Below, piece by piece: positions 8,571 to 17,743 of a stretch of DNA of 64,000 bases. Each line of letters begins with the position of its first letter. Position 1 is the first letter of the stretch. This stretch comes from Colwellia ponticola. GTDB taxonomy: Bacteria > Pseudomonadota > Gammaproteobacteria > Enterobacterales > Alteromonadaceae. The stretch covers positions 248,001 to 312,000 of the forward strand of contig NZ_SZVP01000003.1 in NCBI RefSeq assembly GCF_005885605.1, read 5' to 3'. The position numbers and the translations under genes were made by a program. Under the pieces are notes generated by a model. That model made no database searches. It saw nothing but the letters and a program-made list of their open reading frames with translations, and was not told where the DNA came from.

Positions 8571-10169
8571 TCAAGACATACTCTGCTTCACTAAGAGTAC
8601 GGCTGTTTCATGTTGCGCATGAACGAAAGATTTAATATTAATATCTGCTAGGGCAAGCTTTTCTTCAAGTGAATTAACTTTAACCACTAAGTTGGCACTG
8701 GGATAATAGTCCAACACAGCTTCACAGATTATTTGTTTATTTTTCAAAGTGTTCACTGTAACAATAATACTACGAGTCTGCTCAACGTTAAGTGATTCTA
8801 ATACCGGACGCTTATCTAAATGGCCAAAGTAAGCATCAAAACCTCGCTTTCTCGCCAATAACACATGCTGTAAGTTATCTGAAATAATTAAAAATTTAAC
8901 GTCACGTTGTGTAAGCTCAGTAGCGACAATTCTACCTAAAGTAGCAAATCCACAAATGATGGTATGATTTTTTCTATTTACCGTAGCTATCTTATCTGCT
9001 TCAAAAAATTCGACGACAAAAAGTGATGCTATTTTATAAATATTGTTCACCATAAAAGGCGTTAAAATCATTGATAATACGGTGATCAAAATAAGAAAAC
9101 TACCTAACTCACTAGTAATAATACTTTGATTAATTGCCAGTGCAAAAATAGCGAATGAGAATTCCCCTACTTGACATAAAGCGATAGCAGACTTTATTGA
9201 GTCACTTTTATTGCCTTGTGTTTTCATCAAACTATATACAATGATGGCTTTTACTAGCATAACAAGTACTAAAATACCTAGCACCCAATGTAGGTTATTA
9301 ATAAAGTATTCAATGTTTATTTTAGTGCCAATGGAAAAGAAAAACGCGCCTAAGAATAAATCTTTATAAGAAGCGATATCTGATTCTACTTTAATATGAA
9401 ACTTAGTTTCAGCAATAATCATACCTGCTATAAATGCCCCTAATGAATAGGTAAAACCCATTTGATGAGCAAGTAATGATGTCCCTAAAACAATGGTAAA
9501 TACCGAACTTAAAAATAACTCCTCCATTCGAGCATTTGATGAAAAATGCAGTAACCAAGCGATAATTTTTTTACCTAAGGTAAACATGAAAATAATAATA
9601 CCACTCGCATACAAAAACGTTTTAAATAATACATCGGTTAGTGATAGTTCATTATTTGCTAGGAAGCTCATCAATAATAAAATAGGGATCACCGCTAAAT
9701 CTTGAAAAACTAAAATAGCGACTGATTTTGTCCCATAAGGAGTGACAATATCTTTTGATTTTTTCAGGTAAGGTAATACGATGGCTGTTGAAGATAAACT
9801 GAATGAAAGCGAAATAACTAATGATGATATGGCATCAAGACTAAAAGCATAATAGGCCATAATAAAGATAGTTAACGAGCTAAGTAATACTTGTATAGAG
9901 CCATTAAAAAATATTAGTTTTTTCATTTTACCTAACTTAGAAAAAGACATTTCTAAACCAATGGTAAACATGAGAAAAACAATACCAAATTCTCCAATAA
10001 GCTCTAAAGAATCAAGATTTTTACTACCATTAAAATCAAAAAGAGTACTCACGACAGTACCCGTAATAATGTAGCCAATAATATGTGAAATGGATAATTT
10101 GGTTAATAAAATATTTATCACACTAGCAATAGCCAGCGAGATGGCAATGATGACAAGAATTGAATCCAT
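8571..10169 (-). CDS. CPA2-family cation:proton antiporter with TrkA-N domain
   Basis: This 532-residue inner-membrane protein has about 12 hydrophobic segments (residues 1-380). The family block GEFGIVFLMFTIGLEMSF and the helix pair around ALCQVGEFSFAIFALAI mark the KefB/RosB-type sodium- or potassium-proton exchangers. The C-terminal part (about 400-525) is a Rossmann TrkA-N/RCK domain starting HTIICGFATLGRIVATEL, which usually binds NAD(H) and gates transport. A strong AGGAG ribosome-binding site precedes the ATG. The gene is alone, with a terminator on its 3' side. It could be potassium efflux (Kef-like) or Na+/H+ exchange. No KefF/KefG-type ancillary protein is next to it. Confidence 0.86.
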   Translation of the reverse strand: MDSILVIIAISLAIASVINILLTKLSISHIIGYIITGTVVSTLFDFNGSKNLDSLELIGEFGIVFLMFTIGLEMSFSKLGKMKKLIFFNGSIQVLLSSLTIFIMAYYAFSLDAISSLVISLSFSLSSTAIVLPYLKKSKDIVTPYGTKSVAILVFQDLAVIPILLLMSFLANNELSLTDVLFKTFLYASGIIIFMFTLGKKIIAWLLHFSSNARMEELFLSSVFTIVLGTSLLAHQMGFTYSLGAFIAGMIIAETKFHIKVESDIASYKDLFLGAFFFSIGTKINIEYFINNLHWVLGILVLVMLVKAIIVYSLMKTQGNKSDSIKSAIALCQVGEFSFAIFALAINQSIITSELGSFLILITVLSMILTPFMVNNIYKIASLFVVEFFEADKIATVNRKNHTIICGFATLGRIVATELTQRDVKFLIISDNLQHVLLARKRGFDAYFGHLDKRPVLESLNVEQTRSIIVTVNTLKNKQIICEAVLDYYPSANLVVKVNSLEEKLALADINIKSFVHAQHETAVLLVKQSMS

Positions 10170-10480
10170 TATATCTCCTAAAAAACGTTCTAAAAATGAG
10201 CTAGCTTAACAATAAAATAAACAGTAAAAATATGGTGATGTTTTCACTAAACAGCATTAATGAAAACATTACAATACCTAAAATGCATATATCATGCCAA
10301 CAACAACTTAAGCGAACGCCAACAGAAATAAAAAATAAACCTTTTAATTCAAATGCTTAAAGTGTAAATATTCATGGTAAAAATAGTTTTAAAAAAGGAT
10401 AGTGATTACGTGTTTATTTTGATGCACATGCACCTTTATAGTGCAATTACACGGTTGTTTCGCCCGACGTTATTACGCAA
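10170..10480. other. Intergenic region upstream of the antiporter
   Basis: The gap of about 310 bases before the terminator is very AT-rich. It must hold the antiporter promoter. A + strand frame from 10374 lacks a ribosome-binding site and runs through the terminator, so it is not called. Nothing else was recognised. Confidence 0.3.
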
Positions 10481-10511
10481 AAAAAAACCTGCCTATTCAG
10501 CAGGTTTTATT
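10481..10511 (-). terminator. Intrinsic terminator of the choice-of-anchor-I gene
   Basis: A stem AAAACCTGC/GCAGGTTTT with a 7-base loop and a long T-run on the minus strand lies about 45 bases past the stop. Confidence 0.75.
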
Positions 10512-10555
10512 TGCCATGATAGCAAATCTATAACGATCCAAATTGTTATAGTGCT

Positions 10556-12418
10556 TTATTGCTCAGTCACTTGATAAACCGTCACAGTTCCCGAGACTTC
10601 ATTACCAATAATTAATAGCGGTTTATTCGTTGGGCTATTTATAGCAGATATAAACTTAATACTTTCAGGGCCTAAATCACCTGCCATATTGACCTGACTA
10701 CAATTCATACCGGCGTTAATATCACAAGGGTCAGCTAAACCATCATCCATCTTATAATCAATGGTAAAGTCACGGTTATTATAGTGTGTGACAAACGCAG
10801 TATTAAATGGGTTAGTGATGTCGTAAACAAATAGGTCGCCAGCACGCTCTTGAGCAATAAACGCATAGGTTCTGCCATTTATTGTGCCAATGTCAATGGC
10901 TTCAGGTTCTCCACCTTTATCATCCGAGCGATTATCGCCTTTATTTTCAGTGTGTGCCGCGTTAAAATTATTACCTAGAATAGAGGCTGAAATTTTGCCA
11001 AAATCATCTCCTGAATCAAACACCAAGTTAATATTTTTATCCCAAATAGAGAATGAACGCGCGCCATAAGCAAATAATTGTTCAAACTCACTATCATTAT
11101 CGGCATCACCTAACGCAGTGGTTACTTTCAAGCGACCTAAGTAATCTTTGCCTCCTGACTGATCATATTGCTGTTGTAACTCAACTGATAAGGTTTTATT
11201 GAGCTCAGCCGGATCAATAATATCTTTAACCCGCACTTCTTCAGAATAACCGGCGTAATCTCTAGCGTCACCTTCGTTAGCAGAGATAATAAAGGTCGCC
11301 CCGTTCCAGGTATACGAGGCAATGGTATCGGGTTGATACATGCCATAAAGTCCCTTAATGCTTTTAAACTCAGGTACTGCATCTTTGTTAGTAAAATCTA
11401 ATTGATACTTGCCCCAGTCTTTATAACCTAAGGCTTTAACTTCGATGGTAAGATTGTCAAGATTAATAATACCAATGGCATTGTTTTCTTGCAGCGAAAC
11501 GTAAGCCATTTTACTGTTCTCTGAAACCGTTATGTATTCAGGCTCTAAATCCTTAGCGACGGTGTTACCAACAGGTCCAGCAAATTTAACCCCTGACGTT
11601 GTTAAAATCGCCATACGCTTGCCATCCGTATCAATATCTGTGGCGCTTAAATTGTCATCGCTAAAAGTGATATCCGTGGTTAAATTAATAGTCGTTGCCG
11701 TATTGGCTGGCACCGCCTCAGCAACGGCAATAACCGAGATAGAGCCTTCAGGATCATTTGAGTAATCGGCGTTTGGCTCGCCTTCATTCGCAACTAAAGC
11801 TTTAGTACCGTCAGGAGTAAAGGTCACCATGTCAGGTAACGCGCCGACTTCTACCGCTTTAATAAACGTGCCTTCACCTAGCGCGCTTAAATGATAAAAC
11901 AATATAGCACCATTGTTTTGTTTTACTTGTCCTTCCACAGCAATGGCTAATAAGTCATCTTTAATCGCAATAGAGTTCACCGCACCTAAAGCAATAGTTT
12001 TTTCTAAGCCGACAAGATCAGTTACTGTCACTGTAAGCGGGAAAGTAAAAGCGTTGGACCGTAAACTTTCATCGGCGACCGGGTTACCCACCTCAGTAGT
12101 AGAAAGGTTAGTTAAGCTAATAACTTCGATATGATTATCCGCGCCATTAATAGCAAAGGCCGAGTTAGATGTTTTATGAAACTGCACAATTTCAGCAGCA
12201 CTTTTTCCGTAAGTACCGGTAGCAAAACGGCCAACCACTTCAACATTAAGTGCGCGCGGTAAGCTTTTACCATCAGCGCCATTACTCCCTGAAACACCTT
12301 GCGCACCATCATCGGCATCAAATTCACAGCCAGTAATAACCAAAGACAGTGCCAAGGACATAGCGACTGTTAATAATCTTAATTTACCATTGTGTTTACC
12401 ATTGTACTTTTTTAACAT
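10556..12418 (-). CDS. Choice-of-anchor-I domain lipoprotein
   Basis: This 620-residue predicted lipoprotein has a basic start, a hydrophobic segment, and lipobox ITGC at about residues 28-31. Directly after it come five Gly-X-Y triplets (GAQ GVS GSN GAD GKS), a short collagen-like linker. The rest (about 55-620) is a beta-propeller-like domain of the choice-of-anchor-I type, seen in FATGTYGKSAAEIVQFH, LPDMVTFTPDGTKALVANEGEPN and the closing GPESIKFISAINSPTNKPLLIIGNEVSGTV. Related domains occur with surface phosphatases and esterases, but no catalytic site can be named here. It probably sits at the outer membrane facing outward. It is monocistronic with its own terminator. Confidence 0.8.
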   Translation of the reverse strand: MLKKYNGKHNGKLRLLTVAMSLALSLVITGCEFDADDGAQGVSGSNGADGKSLPRALNVEVVGRFATGTYGKSAAEIVQFHKTSNSAFAINGADNHIEVISLTNLSTTEVGNPVADESLRSNAFTFPLTVTVTDLVGLEKTIALGAVNSIAIKDDLLAIAVEGQVKQNNGAILFYHLSALGEGTFIKAVEVGALPDMVTFTPDGTKALVANEGEPNADYSNDPEGSISVIAVAEAVPANTATTINLTTDITFSDDNLSATDIDTDGKRMAILTTSGVKFAGPVGNTVAKDLEPEYITVSENSKMAYVSLQENNAIGIINLDNLTIEVKALGYKDWGKYQLDFTNKDAVPEFKSIKGLYGMYQPDTIASYTWNGATFIISANEGDARDYAGYSEEVRVKDIIDPAELNKTLSVELQQQYDQSGGKDYLGRLKVTTALGDADNDSEFEQLFAYGARSFSIWDKNINLVFDSGDDFGKISASILGNNFNAAHTENKGDNRSDDKGGEPEAIDIGTINGRTYAFIAQERAGDLFVYDITNPFNTAFVTHYNNRDFTIDYKMDDGLADPCDINAGMNCSQVNMAGDLGPESIKFISAINSPTNKPLLIIGNEVSGTVTVYQVTEQ

Positions 12419-12795
12419 TATTTAGCCTTAATTTTGTGTTGTTACGTAAAATGACGACACATTAGGCCCTTAATATGGCAAATTAATGACTAAAACATGA
12501 AAGTATGGTTACAGCGTGATGCCATTCCCTTTGCAGGTAAGTGTTAAGGTGTTTGCATCAATGCAATTAAATGAGATAATTACCGCTTAAATTGATATTA
12601 ATAATTTACTAGATGAAGCGTACTGGTCACGTTCATACTTTCACTTTCATACTATAAGAAGCAGTCCCCCCCTTAAATTATCAAATGACACTAAAATATC
12701 AATTTTAACGAATATAACTACAACTATTGCGATTAATCCCCATCTGAGACTCTCTCAATCATGATTAATTACAAGCATAAGGTGCGAATATAAAA
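12419..12795. other. Divergent intergenic region 10556/12796
   Basis: This 377-base AT-rich spacer lies between two divergent genes and must contain both promoters. It includes a C-tract near 12667. No repeat, RNA or ORF was recognised. Confidence 0.3.
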
Positions 12796-13968
12796 ATGAA
12801 GTCCGTTATATCAGTGGTTGATGCCAACACTACTCAACATAAAAATCGACTTGCCTCAATCGACATTCTCAGAGGCCTAGTTATGTTATTGATGTTAGTA
12901 GACCATGTTCGAGAACGTTTTTATTATCATCAAAATGTGTCTGATCCAATGGATATTAATACAACAAGCACAGAGTTATTTTTTACGCGTATAACCGCTC
13001 ACTTTTGTGCGCCAGTTTTTGTTTTTTTAACCGGGCTTTCCGCATGGTTATACGCTAACCCTGTAAATAAACCTCAACGTTCAGCACAAGAATTTTTACT
13101 TAAACGTGGATTATTTATCATTTTTATTGAAGTAACATTAATCAATTTTTCTTGGTTCGGTGATTACAACGCGCTTTATTTACAAGTTATGTGGGCAATT
13201 GGCTTGAGTATGATCACACTCGCTTTTGTCACTAAGCTTCCGCATTGGTTAATTGGTTTTTTAGGGTTTACTATTGTTTTTGGTCACAATGCCTTGGAAT
13301 TTATAAGTTTTCAGCCACAAGAAGCAGGTTATACACTCTGGACCATTTTACACGACAGAGGGCTTATTTACGTTAGCGATACTTTCAAGGTAAAAGCCTC
13401 ATATCCTTTATTGCCATGGATTGGCGTGATTTTACTAGGCTATTTTATTGCACCGATCTTCTCGCACTCAACGCCTGCTAATAAGAGGAAGAAAATACTA
13501 ATAACTATTGGAATAGGCTCTATAGCAATACTGTTAGTATTAAGGGGATTTAATATCTATGGTGAAACACTCCCTTGGTTAACCAGTAACCATTGGCTCA
13601 CCTCTGTTAAGTCTTTTATTAATTATACAAAGTACCCTCCTTCCCTTGATTTTTTACTTTTCACATTGGGCATTGCATTACTTGTTTTAGCCGCACTGGA
13701 AGGTGTGAATAATAGATTCTCAAAGGTGATAGAACGTTTTGGCTCAGCTCCAATGTTTTTCTACATTGTTCACTTATATGTACTGTTAGTGTCTTATCGA
13801 GCATTAGTTAATGTGTTTGGTGCCACTAAAGGCGATTACTGGGGAGTAGATGATGTCTGGCAAGTATGGGCGATTGCTTTTTTACTGGCAATATTACTTT
13901 ATTGGCCTACTAAAATGTTTTCTCGTTTTAAACAGAGGACACGTTTACCTTGGGTTAGATATCTATAA
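12796..13968 (+). CDS. DUF1624 / HGSNAT-type membrane acyltransferase-like protein
   Basis: This 390-residue membrane protein has about ten hydrophobic segments. It begins with the family block RLASIDILRGLVMLLMLVDHVRERFY, in which the conserved Asp-Arg and Asp-His pairs resemble the heparan-alpha-glucosaminide N-acetyltransferase catalytic domain (DUF1624). Later conserved pieces include PLLPWIGVILLGYF and the histidine-containing FFYIVHLYVLL. Such proteins are thought to move acetyl groups across a membrane to sugars; the acceptor here is unknown. The gene is monocistronic and is followed by an inverted repeat. Assignment to the family is firm, function is not. Confidence 0.78.
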   Translation: MKSVISVVDANTTQHKNRLASIDILRGLVMLLMLVDHVRERFYYHQNVSDPMDINTTSTELFFTRITAHFCAPVFVFLTGLSAWLYANPVNKPQRSAQEFLLKRGLFIIFIEVTLINFSWFGDYNALYLQVMWAIGLSMITLAFVTKLPHWLIGFLGFTIVFGHNALEFISFQPQEAGYTLWTILHDRGLIYVSDTFKVKASYPLLPWIGVILLGYFIAPIFSHSTPANKRKKILITIGIGSIAILLVLRGFNIYGETLPWLTSNHWLTSVKSFINYTKYPPSLDFLLFTLGIALLVLAALEGVNNRFSKVIERFGSAPMFFYIVHLYVLLVSYRALVNVFGATKGDYWGVDDVWQVWAIAFLLAILLYWPTKMFSRFKQRTRLPWVRYL

Positions 13969-13999
13969 AAATCGTCAGTGTACCCAATATTTATTGTGA

Positions 14000-14032
14000 A
14001 TAAAGTGTACGTATTTAATGAGTACACTTTAT
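14000..14032 (+). terminator. Inverted repeat after the DUF1624 gene
   Basis: Perfect 11-base arms ATAAAGTGTAC and GTACACTTTAT are separated by 11 bases, 32 bases past the stop. The T-run is weak. Confidence 0.5.
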
Positions 14033-14128
14033 ACAAAATTTAAAAATCAATATGCCCTATATGGAATGCTCTAACCTCTAATCGGTAGTTAGGTACAGAG
14101 TTCTTAAAGGTGATGTTCAACACAATAG

Positions 14129-14485
14129 TTAGATATTGTTATCTTCAGTCCACTCTTTTAGTCTCTCTAAAATATCTAATGCGGTGCGGCCAAAGTCTGT
14201 TATGTCATAGGCAACAGCAATAGGGCGATCGCTAATCACTTCTCGCGTAACTAAACCTTGTGCTTCTAATTCCTTCAGTCGTTGATCAACCATTTTCTTA
14301 CTTGCACCACCTAGCATGCGAGATAATTCGTTAAAACGTACAGGGCCATCTTTTAGATGCCAGAGAATAGACGCTTTCCATTTTCCTCCTAAAACTCGCA
14401 TACCTCGTTCAATGAGGCAAGGTTGCTCACAGCTTTCTACATTTATTTTTTTTACACTACTGTTTGTTTTTGTTGTACTTTTCAT
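14129..14485 (-). CDS. HxlR-family winged-helix regulator
   Basis: This 118-residue DNA-binding protein has the HxlR core RGMRVLGGKWKASILWHL followed by the recognition region GASKKMVDQRLKELEAQGLV and the wing. Cys19 and Cys23 stand in the SCEQPC segment, in the position where HxlR-type sensors such as HypR and YodB carry a redox- or aldehyde-reactive cysteine; the family normally has at least one there. The gene is divergent from an aldehyde dehydrogenase, with a 148-base shared promoter region, so it probably controls that gene. The inducer is unknown; a reactive aldehyde or quinone is a reasonable guess from family behaviour. Confidence 0.88.
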   Translation of the reverse strand: MKSTTKTNSSVKKINVESCEQPCLIERGMRVLGGKWKASILWHLKDGPVRFNELSRMLGGASKKMVDQRLKELEAQGLVTREVISDRPIAVAYDITDFGRTALDILERLKEWTEDNNI

Positions 14486-14633
14486 TTTATTTACATTGTA
14501 ATTATAGTGGTTACTAAAAGTATACTAGTTGCTTTAATCAACCACTCTAGCATAATACAGCCATATAACCAATTCTCACTTTGTGATGCATGTAAACTCA
14601 CCTTAGTTTAATGCGATTTTAGGAAACTATATT

Positions 14634-15965
14634 ATGTCAACGCTCACCTCTTATGATCCTATTAATAGAAAGCCGCTGGGCAATGTGCCCATTACTGAAC
14701 CAGCCGAGATGCCCGCGGTTGTTTTACGGGCAAAGAATGCACAAAAATCTTGGTCTGCTTTATCTCTTGGTGAACGCCAACAACAAGTAGTTAAGGCTTA
14801 CGAAGGGCTTACCGTAGTAGATGATGAGCTAACATTATTGATCAGTAAAGAAATGGGGAAAGATTATCGAAGAGCGAGTTATGAAGTGGGCGGTACTATT
14901 CAGAACACCGCCTATTTTGCTCAAGAAATAGCACAAGCTCTACAGAGTGAATCAATGGGACGTGAGGGTGAAATGCAATATCGCCCTTTAGGCGTAGTGG
15001 CTGTTATTTCTCCGTGGAATTATCCTCTGGCGATGGCGAATAATTTATTATTACCGGCGCTTATTGCAGGTAATAGTGTCGTGTTAAAACCTTCAGAAGA
15101 AACCCCTTTGGTTGCTGAACTTTTTGTTAACACGTTAAATCAGGTATTACCTGAAAATGTATTACAAATAGCACATGGTGATGCACAAACAGGTAAAGCC
15201 TTGGTTAATGCCGACATTAACATGGTCGCTTTCACCGGTTCACTCGCTGCAGGCAAGCATATTATGGCAAGTGCCGCGTCAGGGCTAAAGCGTTTAGTGA
15301 TGGAGTTGGGCGGGAATGATCCACTTATCGTTATGACCAGTGCGGATATAGATAAAGCGGTTCAATTTGCCGTCGCTAGCTCCTTTGAAAATACCGGTCA
15401 AATGTGCACATCTACCGAGCGTATTTATGTTGATGAGCGTATTGCCGATGAGTTTGAGCAGAAAGTGGTTGCCTTAGCACGTCGCTATCAAGCAGGCCCT
15501 TGGGATCAACACAATGTCAATATTGGACCCATTGTTAACCCTAAGCAACATGCTAATATTTTGTCTCAATTAGAAGATGCTAACGCTAAAGGCGCGAAGT
15601 TTTTACTCGGTAAACCTCATTACGAATTACCTTATATACAACCCACTGTTGTGACGGGTATCACGCCCAATATGAGGTTAGAGCAAGATGAAACTTTTGG
15701 GCCCGTAGTGGCTATTAGTCGGTTTAATCATTTGTCTGAAGCCATTGAAAGAGCTAACGCTAGCCCATACGGCTTAGGTGCTGTGGTATTTGGTGGCGCT
15801 GGCGCAAATGATGTTGCCGAGCAAATGCAAGCTGGCATGGTGGCAATTAATAAGGGCGCTGGAGGTCTTGGACCTTGGGTTGGTGCTAAGCAAAGTGGTT
15901 TCGGTTTTCATGGTACTGCTGCCGGTCATCGCCAGTTTTCTCAAGTGAGAGTTATCAATAAATAA
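14634..15965 (+). CDS. NAD(P)-dependent aldehyde dehydrogenase (succinate-semialdehyde type)
   Basis: This 443-residue soluble enzyme oxidises an aldehyde to the acid. The family residues are all present: Asn129 in SPWNY, Lys152 in LKPSEETP, the general base Glu224 in MELGG, and the nucleophile Cys258 in NTGQMCTS. It is about 40 residues shorter than typical 480-490 residue ALDHs, mostly at the N-terminus, like the short Sad/YneI group of succinate-semialdehyde dehydrogenases. The ATG has an AGGAAAC ribosome-binding site. It is likely regulated by the divergent HxlR repressor. The substrate cannot be fixed from sequence. Confidence 0.88.
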   Translation: MSTLTSYDPINRKPLGNVPITEPAEMPAVVLRAKNAQKSWSALSLGERQQQVVKAYEGLTVVDDELTLLISKEMGKDYRRASYEVGGTIQNTAYFAQEIAQALQSESMGREGEMQYRPLGVVAVISPWNYPLAMANNLLLPALIAGNSVVLKPSEETPLVAELFVNTLNQVLPENVLQIAHGDAQTGKALVNADINMVAFTGSLAAGKHIMASAASGLKRLVMELGGNDPLIVMTSADIDKAVQFAVASSFENTGQMCTSTERIYVDERIADEFEQKVVALARRYQAGPWDQHNVNIGPIVNPKQHANILSQLEDANAKGAKFLLGKPHYELPYIQPTVVTGITPNMRLEQDETFGPVVAISRFNHLSEAIERANASPYGLGAVVFGGAGANDVAEQMQAGMVAINKGAGGLGPWVGAKQSGFGFHGTAAGHRQFSQVRVINK

Positions 15966-16054
15966 GTCGCTGATTCCATTTGATTGCAACTTGAGTGCCA
16001 CTTGAAAAATAATTGAAACATAAACTTAGCCGTCATTTTTAATGACTGCTAAGT

Positions 16055-16322
16055 AATACCAAGTCTATTAAGTTATTTCCCACTCAGCCAGAATTAAAAG
16101 GCTTAGAGGCAAGGCATTGATTGCAGAGAATGGTTATTCCCTTGTCAAAATCAATAACGCCGGCTATAAGCCTTTTAAACTGGCCCTTGGGAGCTTATTA
16201 GCAAACTGATAACCGCACAAAATTGATGAAATATAGACTAACTATACTTAACCAATTTTGCTTGTTCTAAGCTCGCTAATATAGCGCTGAGTTGGGAATA
16301 AATTTAATAGAATTGGTATAAA
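16055..16322. repeat. Full-length MITE-like element (copy A) with terminal inverted repeats
   Basis: The element starts ATACCAAGTCTATTAAGT at 16056, and its right end (about 16286-16320) is the reverse complement of that start with few mismatches, over roughly 30 bases. Inside are nested palindromes: AAAAGGCTTA at 16097 pairs with TAAGCCTTTT at 16166, and ATTGATT pairs with AATCAAT. There is no ORF. Shorter relatives lie at 24556-24712, 52972-53055 and 53085-53187. The target-site duplication is unclear. Its right end is 17 bases from the next start codon. Confidence 0.75.
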
Positions 16323-16336
16323 ATATAGAGAAAGAT

Positions 16337-17122
16337 ATGAACCAAAAAATAGATACAGTAGATGATTTTTTTATTGCCGCTTTAGAGCCAGGAGCTGAGC
16401 ATCCGGCGTTACCTGCATGGGGTAACCGTAAGGTAAACCCTGCAAACTTGAACCAACATGTTGATGTAAGCAATATTGAGCGACAAGAGTTAACGCAAGT
16501 GCCCGGAGCCTTTCAGTTATTGAACGTATTGACAAAAGAAGAGTGTGAAAAGCTAGTTAGTATTAGCGAACAGTTGGGTTTTTTACCTGATGCCGCGGTT
16601 TCTCTGCCACGCAGTGTTCGCCATAATGATAGCTTAACGTGGATAGTTGATGAACAAACTGATGGTATTATTTGGCAACGTATTGCGCACTTAATGGATG
16701 ACAGACAAGCTATTTTTGCTGGCAGTAAAGCGTTGGGGATCAATGCTCGTTTTCGTTTTTATCGTTATAACCCCAAGGACTACTTCAAACCACACTCAGA
16801 TGGGTCTTGGCCGGGTAGTCGTGTTATTAATGATGATTTGATTACTAATGCTTACCCTGATCGTTATAGCCAAATGACATTTTTAATTTTCTTAACTGAA
16901 AACTTTCACGGTGGCGAAACACGCTTCTTAGTCAATGCTGATGATTCGACTCAACCAGCAACAAACAATGACAAGGTTAAAAATGTAGATATTAGAACCC
17001 CTGCTGGCGGCATATTATGTTTCCCTCACGGCATGCACCCTCTACATTGTATCCATAGTTCGCTACCTATTACTGACGGGGTTAAATATATCATCCGTAG
17101 TGATGTTTTGTTTGAGTTGTGA
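16337..17122 (+). CDS. 2-oxoglutarate/Fe(II)-dependent oxygenase, prolyl-4-hydroxylase-like
   Basis: This 261-residue soluble protein has a double-stranded beta-helix domain (about 125-258). The iron triad appears as His153 and Asp155 in KPHSDGSW and His240. Lys250 or Arg254 in KYIIRSDV would bind 2-oxoglutarate. The N-terminal 120 residues resemble the lid seen in P4Hc-type enzymes. It would hydroxylate a protein or small-molecule substrate that is not identifiable here. The upstream region is entirely the MITE-like repeat, whose right end forms a TATAAA-like box just before an AGAGAAAG ribosome-binding site. Expression may therefore depend on the repeat. Confidence 0.83.
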   Translation: MNQKIDTVDDFFIAALEPGAEHPALPAWGNRKVNPANLNQHVDVSNIERQELTQVPGAFQLLNVLTKEECEKLVSISEQLGFLPDAAVSLPRSVRHNDSLTWIVDEQTDGIIWQRIAHLMDDRQAIFAGSKALGINARFRFYRYNPKDYFKPHSDGSWPGSRVINDDLITNAYPDRYSQMTFLIFLTENFHGGETRFLVNADDSTQPATNNDKVKNVDIRTPAGGILCFPHGMHPLHCIHSSLPITDGVKYIIRSDVLFEL

Positions 17123-17285
17123 ACCTTTTTTCAGGTAATGAGGATAGGTCATTATCTGCAACAGTTTTCACCTGGTCATGTTGGCTATAAAGTTATACCT
17201 TCACTTGCTTTGGTGGTATGGATGCCAGATACCGTAAATGACTCTAGCATTTTATAAGAAGATAGTCATAGCGTTCGAAAGGCGA

Positions 17286-17322
17286 AAAAAAACCAATGTT
17301 AACTAAAGACATTGGTTTTTTT
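17286..17322. terminator. Bidirectional terminator between oxygenase and ridA-like gene
   Basis: A 14-bp stem with A-run and T-run (ACCAATGT / ACATTGGT core) and a 9-base loop lies between convergent genes. Confidence 0.85.
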
Positions 17323-17395
17323 CTTAAAATAGACAGTTAAGTAAAAGTTTAAAGCTGTTGTTAATTTACTTGTAAATAATACGTCATCTGTCTAT

Positions 17396-17743
17396 TTATA
17401 ATGCTGCGGTAATTGTCACTTCAACTAAAACCACATCACGCGCCATCGTTGATTGTACACATGAACGCGCTGGCGCTTGACCTGCAGGTAGCCACTCATT
17501 CCATAACTCATTAAATAATGGTACGTCTTTATTATCTTTAACATGGATAAGTGCTGATAATATTTTTGAGTTATCTGTGCCCGCTTCGGCTAAATGCTCG
17601 TCGATACGTGCAAAAACTGATTTAGTTTGACCGGCCATATCTTCGGTTACATCCAAAGCAACTTGGCCACATAAATAGACAGTGTCGTTGTGAATGACAA
17701 TACGGCTAACTTTTTCACTGTTACGTTTACGAATAATGGTCAT
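17396..17743 (-). CDS. RidA-family reactive-intermediate (imine) deaminase-like protein
   Basis: This 115-residue protein belongs to the RidA/YjgF/UK114 family, which forms trimers that hydrolyse reactive enamines and imines. It is slightly shorter than E. coli RidA (128 residues), missing a few N-terminal residues. The signature PARSCVQSTMARDVVLVEVTI retains the active-site arginine (in PARS) and the late glutamate. The variant N-terminus (RKRNSEKVSRIVIHNDTVYLCGQV) places it in a RidA subgroup rather than the canonical enteric clade, so deaminase activity is likely but its substrate is open. It is monocistronic between two terminators. Confidence 0.88.
   Translation of the reverse strand: MTIIRKRNSEKVSRIVIHNDTVYLCGQVALDVTEDMAGQTKSVFARIDEHLAEAGTDNSKILSALIHVKDNKDVPLFNELWNEWLPAGQAPARSCVQSTMARDVVLVEVTITAAL

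Noticed and set aside
10374-10574. + strand ORF of 66 codons
   Set aside because: It runs through the intrinsic terminator at 10481-10511 and into the end of the opposite gene, and it has no ribosome-binding site.
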